DNA of 64,000 bases from Microbacterium sp. BK668. Its GTDB lineage: Bacteria > Actinomycetota > Actinomycetes > Actinomycetales > Microbacteriaceae. Position 1 is the first letter of the stretch. Every line of letters starts with the position of its first letter. Below the pieces are notes generated by a model that was not told where the DNA came from, did not search any database, and saw only the letters and a program-made list of their open reading frames with translations. The DNA is taken from the NCBI RefSeq assembly GCF_004362195.1, contig NZ_SNWG01000001.1, forward strand, positions 1,860,001 through 1,924,000. The letters run 5' to 3'. A program made the position numbers and the translations under genes. Positions 57,464 through 64,000 of this stretch are shown piece after piece.

Positions 57464-58445
57464 GCTCGGAGCGAAGGTAGTCGGCCGCTTCGCGTTGACG
57501 CGAGTCGTTTGATGTGACGAGGTCTGCGTATACGAGTAGTGGTGGAGCGGTCCGGACGCGCGGCTTCATGTCAAGGCTCGGGGGTTCGTTCCAGAAGATC
57601 GGCCGGACGAAGATGTTCGGTTCGCCCGCACGTGCCGCCCAACGCCCAGCGGCTGCCGCCTCTCGAGGGATCTCGTTGCAGTACAGCGTCCATGTCTTGT
57701 TGCCCCTAAGCCAGTCGGCTGCGGCCTCGCCGCTGATGTAGATGTCGGGACCTTCATCGGACACGAGACGAGGGTCGAAGTCCCCACGGAAGGCGCGGGT
57801 TTTGTCCGGAGACCCAATCGTGCCCCGGAACGACGCCACCCATCCGTCGATGAGCGCGTCGAGATCGTTCAGACGCCGTCCGCCGCGTGCACCTGTGCCC
57901 GTCTCGATGTAGTTCGCGATCTCGAGGTCCGCGAGAGTGCGCTGTGCGAATCCGACCGAGACGCCAGCTACCTGGGCGATTTGTCGCAGCTTCGCGTTCA
58001 GGATGTCGGGCCAGCAGATCAGCGCGAAAATGACCTGGGCACGCTTTGGGCTGAAGAGGTTGGACATGCTCGGTCTAGCTTGGTATTCGGTCGCAAGAGG
58101 ATCGCCGGAGCGCCCACGGACATCCACGAGCACGTTGCCAAACTCGAAGTAGGCGTTCCCATTGGCGTCGATGAAGTTGATCCCCAGATCGCGAAAGCGG
58201 TCGGCGTTGCGCGGAGTGATCTTGGCGCCCATCACCAGAAGAGGGTGGGCTGTCCAGCGAGCCTGCGTGTACGAGTCAGGCATCTGCATGTGGGGACTCA
58301 GTAGCGTGAGGTACTCCTGCGACTGCGTCTGCCGTCTAACACGCGCGAGGGTAATAGACTCACCCTGCTCGAGCGGCCCTGTGTCTAGGATCTCGATGTC
58401 GTAGGCTGCGGCGCGCTGCAGGAGTGCCTTGAGGAGGTCGTCCAT
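57441..58445 (-). CDS. AbiEi-type antitoxin/repressor
   Basis: A 334-residue protein with a winged-helix part in the middle (KRAQVIFALICWPDILNAKL, QIAQVAGVSVGFAQRTLADLEIANYIE). The C-terminal half (DIYISGEAAADWLRG, WTLYCNEIPREAAAAGRW) is AbiEi-like, and LLVYADLVTSNDSRQREAADYL is near the end. The N-terminal part (about 1-120) looks like a restriction-endonuclease-like beta fold. It would bind the inverted repeat immediately upstream and repress the pair. It overlaps the toxin gene. Confidence 0.78.
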   Translation of the reverse strand: MDDLLKALLQRAAAYDIEILDTGPLEQGESITLARVRRQTQSQEYLTLLSPHMQMPDSYTQARWTAHPLLVMGAKITPRNADRFRDLGINFIDANGNAYFEFGNVLVDVRGRSGDPLATEYQARPSMSNLFSPKRAQVIFALICWPDILNAKLRQIAQVAGVSVGFAQRTLADLEIANYIETGTGARGGRRLNDLDALIDGWVASFRGTIGSPDKTRAFRGDFDPRLVSDEGPDIYISGEAAADWLRGNKTWTLYCNEIPREAAAAGRWAARAGEPNIFVRPIFWNEPPSLDMKPRVRTAPPLLVYADLVTSNDSRQREAADYLRSEHADLRAQ

Positions 58446-58456
58446 GGTTCCTCCCA

Positions 58457-58494
58457 GATTATTCTCTGATCAGATTTCTTCTCTGAGAATAATC
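58457..58494. promoter_or_regulatory. Inverted repeat at the AbiE promoter
   Basis: Perfect 10-bp arms GATTATTCTC and GAGAATAATC with an 18-bp centre, 11 bp upstream of the AbiEi start codon. AT-rich compared with the surroundings. AbiEi proteins are known to repress through inverted repeats in this position. Confidence 0.8.
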
Positions 58495-58589
58495 CCACAC
58501 AGAATGAACAGCCCGTCTATCGATCTCTAGCAACGAGATTCAACTGCAAACAGATGCGATACCGAGCGCCGTGCGTAGGAGCGCGGCGG

Positions 58590-59720
58590 TCAATGCGGCC
58601 GGGCGTAGCGAGTCTGCGGACCCGACGGCAGCGCCACGAGCGGCATGGCGTCGTTGAGGCGCGATGCGACGGCATCCAGATCGTCGTCGAAGAGGTCGGC
58701 GTAGGTGTCGAGTGTCATGGCCGCGGACGCGTGCCCCAGCATCCGCTGCACGGCTTTCACGTTGGCGCCGGAGCTGATCGCGAGCGACGCGGCGGTGTGG
58801 CGGAGATCGTGGGGCGTCAGCCGTGGGATCGATGGGTCCACAGCCTGCGCGCGGCGGACGGCGTTCGCGAACCATCCCTGTGCGCCTGAGTTGCGCATGT
58901 GGTTGACGCCGTCGCCGAACAGCAGCCCTTCCGGCCCCTTGCCGGCGCACGCCTGCTCGATCATCGGAGCGAGGCGCCCCGGGTAGGGCACCGAGCGCTT
59001 CTCGTGCGTCTTGGGCGTGCCGACGTGGATCTCGTACGCGATCATCACCGCGTTCTCCTCGATCACGAAGCGCCGACGCAGCCGGTTCACGCTGCGCACG
59101 CGCAGCGCCGTCGCCTCACCCCACCGCAGGCCGGTGTAGGCCAAGGTCAGGACCATCGTCGGATGCGCCGAGCACGCCGCCAACGTCGCCACCTGGTCAT
59201 GCGAGAGATAGACGCGGCGCTTGCCCGGTCCGCTCCGAGGGAGATTGCGGATGTGTCGCGCCGGATTGCTCGCAAGGCGCCGATCATCGATGGCGACATC
59301 GAGGGTGCCGGCGAGGACTCCCAGCGCGCGAAGAACGACCGTACGCGTCTTCGCAGTCGCGAGCTCTGACACCCAATCCTGAACTTCAGACCGCCGGATC
59401 GACCAGATCTCCCTGTCTGCCCAGACGGGAGCGACGTGGTTCTTCCACGCCCGCTCCAAAGTCATGTAGTACGAAGGCTTCGACATCGGCGGCTGCTTCG
59501 ACCGCAGCCAGCTGTCGGCGAACATCCGGACCGGCACCCGGGACGCCACGGGGTCGATTTACTCGCCCTTCGACTTGGACACGGTGACCATGGACAGGTA
59601 GAGCTTCGCCTCGCGCATCGTCGTGAAGCCGCGCTTCTGCCCTTCGGTGCGATCAGGCTTGCGGTAGCGCACACGGTAGCGGCGGCCGCTCGCCGTTTCG
59701 TACGGGGTGATGGTGCCCAT
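58590..59720 (-). pseudogene. Tyrosine integrase split by an in-frame TAA
   Basis: The complete frame would be 376 codons: an N-terminal arm-binding domain from ATG 59720 (MGTITPYETASGRRYRVRYR), SAM-like core-binding domain, and catalytic domain with R (TGLRWGEA), HDLRHTAAS, and the nucleophile Tyr in LDTYADL. A TAA at 59561-59559 replaces the residue between KGE and IDP, most likely a Tyr codon in the ancestor. The remaining ORF from GTG 59549 gives 319 residues without the arm domain. The enzyme is probably inactive or needs reinitiation. Confidence 0.85.
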
Positions 59721-59730
59721 CTCGACCTCC

Positions 59731-59761
59731 GCTCATACCGGCTCGATGGTCGGTATCGAGC
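59731..59761. promoter_or_regulatory. Inverted repeat upstream of integrase
   Basis: GCTCATACCG and CGGTATcGAGC pair across a 10-bp centre, 10 bp upstream of the integrase ATG. Possible operator or arm-type integrase site. The rest of the 320 bp to the MazG-like gene shows no gene. Confidence 0.45.
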
Positions 59762-60039
59762 CAGTTTCGAACACTGCTCGGATGCCGTCAACGCGGCCGA
59801 CGACGGATGTGGATAGATGACGGAAGACGTCGTCAATTGGCGTCAGGTTGGAGCGGATGCCTCCCTCCGACGCCGAGAGTGTAGCGATCGGTCGCGCCTC
59901 CGTTCTCGCCGCTCACTCCTTGCAGACTCCGCGCTGGCGCGCGTCGCTTAGCAGCCGCTCGACGACGAGCATACGCCGCGCCCGATCGCTGGAACGGCTG
60001 ATTGTCGGAGGGGAGGCCGCTGTGCGATACCTTCACACC

Positions 60040-60360
60040 GTGACGAGTGAGCGAGTTCGTGAAGCCTTGTCGGAGTTCGTGCGCGAGCGCGACTGGGCCC
60101 AATTTCATACGCCAGCAAACCTCGCGAAGAGCATTTCGATCGAGGCTGGCGAACTGCTCGAGTGCTTCCAGTGGAGCGACGATGCAGACGAGGTTCGCGT
60201 ACGCGATGAACTTGCCGACGTCGTCACATACTGCACACTGCTCGCCGCTCAACTGGGAATCGACCTGGACGAGATCGTCCTCCAGAAGCTCGCGGTAACA
60301 GGCTCGAAGTACCCCGCCGATCGATCGAGAGGGCGGAGCACGAAGTATGACGCCCTTTGA
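60040..60360 (+). CDS. MazG-like nucleotide pyrophosphohydrolase
   Basis: A 106-residue all-alpha NTP pyrophosphohydrolase of the dCTPase/RS21-C6 branch. The metal-binding set is EAGELLECFQW and ELADVVTYC. It would cleave (d)NTPs to monophosphates. The GTG at 60040 is preceded by GATACC seven bases earlier, so the transcript may be leaderless. Its last 14 bases overlap the next gene, which suggests a functional pair. Not a housekeeping MazG by size and location. Confidence 0.85.
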   Translation: MTSERVREALSEFVRERDWAQFHTPANLAKSISIEAGELLECFQWSDDADEVRVRDELADVVTYCTLLAAQLGIDLDEIVLQKLAVTGSKYPADRSRGRSTKYDAL

Positions 60361-62086
60361 GATCGAACGGCTCGACTTCACCACACCCGCGATCTCAACT
60401 TGGGCGTCCGGTGATGAACGGCGGACGAACTGGCCTGTCGTCTACGTTCTCGACAGCGCCGGGTCCCCGGATGCGCCATCTGTCTATGTCGGCGAGACGG
60501 TCAGCGCCGTGTCACGCCTGCGTCAGCACATCCCGAATCCATCAAAGGCAGGGTTCCGCCGGGTGCGTGTCGTCATAGACGAGACGTTCAACAAGTCGGC
60601 GTGTCTCGACCTCGAGTCGCACCTCATCCGCTGGCTCGCCGGCGACGGGCACTTCACAGTGCTCAACGGAAACGAGGGCATCATCGACGCGCGGTACTAC
60701 GAGCGCGACCAGTACCGCGAGAGCTTTCGTGACATCTTCGAGCAGCTGCGATCGGACGGGATCTTTCAGCGCAGCATCCCCGAGATCGAGAACAGCGATC
60801 TCTTCAAGCTCTCGCCTTTCAAGGTCCTAACTCGAGAGCAGGCAATCGCCGTCGAGCAGATCGTTGAATCGCTGCTCGCGGATCTCGCGACGGGCACACG
60901 ATCGACCAGCGTCATCCAGGGGAATCCGGGTACGGGCAAGACGATCGTGGCGATCTTCCTCATGAAGCTGCTGGCTGACATCCGCGACTACGACGACACG
61001 GATGAGATCGAGCAGGACTCCCTCTTCTCAGAGTTCTTCGTCCCTGAGAACCGCGAGCTACTGAAGAGCGTCCGGGTCGGACTGGTCGTACCCCAGCAGT
61101 CGCTTCGAGACTCGATCAAGAAGGTGTTCAAGAAGACGCCGAAGGTCAGTGAGGACCTCGTGTTGAACCCGTTCGACGTCGGCAAGTCGTCCATGCCGTT
61201 CGACCTCCTCATCGTCGACGAGACGCACCGGCTCAACCGCCGCGCGAACCAATCCTCGGGTATGCGTAACCGCGACTTCGCGGACATCAACGAACGACTC
61301 TTTGGGTCCGATGACCTCCGCAAGACCCAGCTCGACTGGATCCGCGCCCAGAGCACGCACCAAATCCTGCTCATCGACGAGCGCCAAGGTGTGCGGCCGG
61401 CGGACCTCCCGGGCGAGACGCTCGCCGCCGAGATTGCCGATGCAAAGCAGTTGCATCGGTGGTTTCCGTTAGCAAGGCAGATGCGGGTGAACGCGGACGC
61501 AGACTACGTGGGATTCATTCGCCAGCTTCTTCAGGGCGAGCTTCGCGTAGGGGGCCGACCGGACTTCGGCGAGTACGACCTGCGGTTCTTTGACAGCATC
61601 ACCGAGATGCAGGAGGCGATTTGCGAGCGCGACCGCGAAGCCGGCCTCGCCCGACTTGTAGCTGGCTACGCCTGGGACTGGAAGACCCGCGGCAACAAGC
61701 CCGGCTTCGACTTCGAACTCGAGGGAATCGAGTTCACCTGGAATCGCACCGACACGGACTGGATCAACTCGCCCAGCTCGACCCATGAAGTCGGCTCGAT
61801 CCATACCGTGCAGGGCTATGACCTCAACTACGCCGGCGTAATAATCGGCATGGACCTCCGGTACGACGAGGTCATGCGACAGATTGTCGTAGACCGTGAC
61901 GCCTACCGCGACAAGAAGGGGAAGGAGAACCTCGCACAACTCCGTCGGTCAACGACGAACGAAGATCTCCTCGCCCTCATCCAGAACATCTACGGAGTTC
62001 TGCTTACGCGGGGTATCCGAGGCACATACATCTACGTGTGCGATCCAGATCTCCGTCACTACTTCAAGTCCGTCCTGCAAGGTTGA
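60347..62086 (+). CDS. GIY-YIG nuclease fused to DUF2075 ATPase/helicase
   Basis: A 579-residue protein. An N-terminal GIY-YIG-type nuclease (about 30-110) reads VVYVLD, VYVGET, R57, catalytic Glu in LDLESHLI (E90), and Asn in LNGNEG. From about 160 there is a P-loop ATPase of DUF2075 (Schlafen-like group): Walker A QGNPGTGKTI (191-200), Walker B LLIVDETHRLN (DETH at 291-294), then IDERQGVRP, a QMRVN motif and HTVQGYDLNYAGVIIG. It likely cuts and unwinds nucleic acid under ATP control. Coupled to the MazG-like gene. Seen in defence islands, mechanism unknown. Confidence 0.85.
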   Translation: MTPFEIERLDFTTPAISTWASGDERRTNWPVVYVLDSAGSPDAPSVYVGETVSAVSRLRQHIPNPSKAGFRRVRVVIDETFNKSACLDLESHLIRWLAGDGHFTVLNGNEGIIDARYYERDQYRESFRDIFEQLRSDGIFQRSIPEIENSDLFKLSPFKVLTREQAIAVEQIVESLLADLATGTRSTSVIQGNPGTGKTIVAIFLMKLLADIRDYDDTDEIEQDSLFSEFFVPENRELLKSVRVGLVVPQQSLRDSIKKVFKKTPKVSEDLVLNPFDVGKSSMPFDLLIVDETHRLNRRANQSSGMRNRDFADINERLFGSDDLRKTQLDWIRAQSTHQILLIDERQGVRPADLPGETLAAEIADAKQLHRWFPLARQMRVNADADYVGFIRQLLQGELRVGGRPDFGEYDLRFFDSITEMQEAICERDREAGLARLVAGYAWDWKTRGNKPGFDFELEGIEFTWNRTDTDWINSPSSTHEVGSIHTVQGYDLNYAGVIIGMDLRYDEVMRQIVVDRDAYRDKKGKENLAQLRRSTTNEDLLALIQNIYGVLLTRGIRGTYIYVCDPDLRHYFKSVLQG

Positions 62087-62267
62087 TCCGGTCATCGCCC
62101 GCCAGCCGGCACTCCGCAGTGAGGCTCCCTGCTGCGAAAGCAGAGTTGCTGGCGCTCGACCCGGCCGATCAGGATTGGGTACGCCGACTCCGGCGGAGAG
62201 AGGTCACCATTTTCGTGGTGCACGCTCCGCGCTAAATGCCGTGGACTCGCGAGGGATCCGGCTCGCT

Positions 62268-63449
62268 TTACGCGACCGCGAGCGCGGCGGCTCGATCGGC
62301 TATGCCGCGATCCTCGGCCAGGTGGAACTTGACCTGACGGGCGATTGCGCGCGCCAAACCCGAAGGTACCGCGTTTCCGATCTGGCGAGCGACTTGAATC
62401 TTGGTTCCCACCCATCGGTAGTCACGCGGGAAGTCTTGAATCAATGAAGCTTCGTAGTGCGTGATGACTCGATCGACCGACCGCGCCGGGTCACCTCGGA
62501 GCCGCGAGTGCTCCTCATCCCACTCGCCAGCCTCCCATTGCGGGTGCAAGTACTGCCCCTTTTCTGGCTTGAAGAACTCAGTCCTGATCGTGACAGACGG
62601 ATGATCCCAGCGGAGCCGCCCCATGACGTCAGTCGTGCCGGTTGGTTTATTCACCCAGCACGTGGGCAGTAGCGAGACCGGCAGGTCGAAGCGGCCGCCC
62701 CCGGGAGGAACGAAACTGTAGCGGCGCAGACTCTTCTCGGTAGGTCGACGCTTGATGTGAAGCTCGACGCCGACGAACTCGCCGGGCATTGCCTCACCGA
62801 AGTGAACCGACGATCGGGCTGGTAGCTCAGTTGTCAACGGGTCCGCAGGGAGGCCTTCAATGACGTCGCGTACGGTCCTCCACGGCAGGAGGCCGGATCC
62901 CGGAGTCGGAGACTTTGCGTGAGTTGGTTCCGGAAGAGGTATCACTCCGACACGAGATCCGATGATGATCGTCCGCTTGCGCCGCTGGGCAACGCCATAA
63001 TCGGCGGCGTTGAGCACCGCGTGCTGCAGTTCGTATTCACGAAGTGCGCCGTGCTCGGTTTCCGCGAGCAGCATCTGGAACTCAGGTGATTTCGCGAATC
63101 GATCAACGTTCTCGATAACGAAAACCTTCGGGTTCGATATCTTGACAAACCGCATGAACTCGCGCCACAGCTGATTGCGAGGGTCATTGATGTCCTTGAG
63201 GCCGAGATTGGAGAACCCCTGGCACGGGGGGCCGCCTATCACGATGTCGGCTGCCGGGATGATGTGATCGGGAACGCCAGCGATGTCGCCCGCGATCACG
63301 TGGTCCTCGCCGAAGTTGGCGGCGTAGGTGGCAGCCGCCGCCCTGTCCCATTCAACCGCAAGGATCGGTCGGAACCCCTCTTCGGCGAACCCGACGGTCA
63401 TCCCACCGCATCCGGCGAACAGGTCGATCAAACGAAGCGCGGAGGTCAT
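62268..63449 (-). CDS. C5 cytosine DNA methyltransferase, NaeI-type R-M
   Basis: A 393-residue cytosine-5 methyltransferase. Motif I LFAGCGGMTVGF (10-21), catalytic PPCQGFS with C76, ENVDRF, QRRKRTIIIG (motif VIII), a target-recognition region about 205-300 and motif X (QIGNAVPSGLARAIA) are all present. It protects the host from the adjacent endonuclease. The likely site is GCCGGC, taken from the NaeI similarity of the neighbour. It lies 81 bp downstream of the endonuclease gene on the same strand. Confidence 0.93.
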   Translation of the reverse strand: MTSALRLIDLFAGCGGMTVGFAEEGFRPILAVEWDRAAAATYAANFGEDHVIAGDIAGVPDHIIPAADIVIGGPPCQGFSNLGLKDINDPRNQLWREFMRFVKISNPKVFVIENVDRFAKSPEFQMLLAETEHGALREYELQHAVLNAADYGVAQRRKRTIIIGSRVGVIPLPEPTHAKSPTPGSGLLPWRTVRDVIEGLPADPLTTELPARSSVHFGEAMPGEFVGVELHIKRRPTEKSLRRYSFVPPGGGRFDLPVSLLPTCWVNKPTGTTDVMGRLRWDHPSVTIRTEFFKPEKGQYLHPQWEAGEWDEEHSRLRGDPARSVDRVITHYEASLIQDFPRDYRWVGTKIQVARQIGNAVPSGLARAIARQVKFHLAEDRGIADRAAALAVA

Positions 63450-63530
63450 ACAGCGATCGTACGCAAGACCTCAGACACGAACCCGCTTCTTCGTCGGGTG
63501 TCGATATGGCCGCACCGGACTTCGTCAAGC

Positions 63531-64000
63531 TCAGAGGGTCCTAGGGAGCAGCGGCGCCGGGGTGGGGGGATCATCGTTGCGAGCCTTCGCCCACCGCTTG
63601 CCGTCCAGTACTGTGAACTTCCGTGTATCGGCTTCGTTGACGGGCACTACCCGTACGCTGATCCATTCGCCTTTAGCGGGAGCGGGCAGACCGAGTTCTC
63701 GCGCGACACGTTGATGGGCCAGCTCATGCCCAATCACTAGCATCCCGTCCGGTCGGAGGTGTGGCCGAGCGTCACGCGCACGCTTCGGTGCGTCGTCTTG
63801 CTGGGCGACGGTAAGGACGGTCTGGCGGCCAATTAGTTGCTGCTGAACCTCTCGAAACAGCTGGTTCACTCGCGCTTGACCGGAGCGGGCGTTGGCGAAC
63901 ACGCGAGCACGCGCCTCCGGACTCATGTGTAGAAGGAGGTTGCGCGGAAGGTCACTCTGCCGGCCGCCCCAGAGCCAGAAGATGTCTTTCGCTGCTGCGT
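63531..64000 (-). CDS. NaeI-type type II restriction endonuclease, 3' part only
   Basis: At least 156 codons; the frame is open to the window edge, so the N-terminal catalytic domain lies outside. The visible part matches my memory of the NaeI C-terminal DNA-binding (topo-like/CAP) domain over most of its length: DLPRNLLLH, SGQARVNQLFREVQ, LIGRQTVLTVAQQDD, HLRPDGMLVIGHE, LGLPAPAKGEW. NaeI cuts GCC/GGC and needs two sites. With the methyltransferase it forms a compact R-M system in the island. Confidence 0.85.
   Translation of the reverse strand, partial: AAAKDIFWLWGGRQSDLPRNLLLHMSPEARARVFANARSGQARVNQLFREVQQQLIGRQTVLTVAQQDDAPKRARDARPHLRPDGMLVIGHELAHQRVARELGLPAPAKGEWISVRVVPVNEADTRKFTVLDGKRWAKARNDDPPTPAPLLPRTL

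Larger units (their letters stand above)
56129..64000. mobile_element. Defence-gene genomic island at tRNA-Arg, right end beyond the window
   Basis: From tRNA-Arg(CCU) to the window end the genes are an integrase relic, AbiE-type pair, a broken integrase, MazG-like/DUF2075 pair and a type II R-M system. Coding style is looser and less GC-biased than in the left part, and no housekeeping genes occur. The right attachment site is not visible. Confidence 0.75.

Noticed and set aside
56129..64000. Intact prophage or conjugative element
   Set aside because: No capsid, terminase, portal, relaxase or type IV secretion genes are visible; only integrase traces and defence cargo.

Overview
The window is high-GC, densely packed and has many GTG/TTG starts and 1-4 base stop/start overlaps. 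Gene content (IspD-IspF fusion, DUF3263, DUF3027, DUF4032 beside a UgpC/MsmK-type ATPase, XPB-like helicase, orphan GroEL with CIRCE sites, imuA-imuB-dnaE2 under a LexA box, WXG100 protein) indicates a high-GC actinobacterium. The frequent GGATGC/GCATCC words and overall organisation look like Microbacteriaceae, probably Microbacterium or a close relative. This is inference from sequence; no database search was run.

Layout. 1-6 kb: isoprenoid synthesis (ispDF), a transporter/acetyltransferase pair, cysS-rlmB. 6-18.6 kb: a metabolic cluster of about twelve genes with two local regulators (XRE-cupin and GntR). It includes an amidohydrolase, dehydrogenases, an M24 creatinase/DddP-like protein, a VOC protein and a 2-oxo acid dehydrogenase E1(alpha-beta fusion)-E2 pair. 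The substrate is unknown. 18.6-30 kb: housekeeping and envelope genes, tRNA-Thr, cold-shock protein and groEL. 30-44.5 kb: a two-component system, a TetR/hydrolase pair sharing a double operator, XPB helicase and its partner, a second cold-shock protein with DUF3027, serC, a DtxR-type regulator, an M23 peptidase behind a long leader, and HNH endonuclease. 44.7-51.7 kb: isochorismatase-type hydrolase, then the SOS mutasome operon. 51.7-56.1 kb: SOUL protein, HesB-like protein, 14-TM efflux pump and an MDR oxidoreductase.

From tRNA-Arg(CCU) at 56.13 kb to the window end lies a genomic island. It holds a deleted integrase relic, an AbiE-type toxin-antitoxin pair behind an inverted repeat, a second integrase split by an in-frame TAA, a MazG-like pyrophosphohydrolase overlapping a GIY-YIG/DUF2075 ATPase, a C5 cytosine methyltransferase, and the 3' part of a NaeI-type restriction endonuclease. 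It reads as an immobilised defence island. The MazG-like/GIY-YIG-DUF2075 pair is the best candidate for an undescribed system.

The second unusual theme is repeat invasion of the SOS mutasome operon. One 54-bp repeat family occurs inside imuA, as four exact-period copies between imuB and dnaE2, and as two copies plus a 25-bp-arm hairpin inside dnaE2. Reading frames stay open in all three places, so the repeats are predicted to be translated. A further copy lies downstream of groEL.
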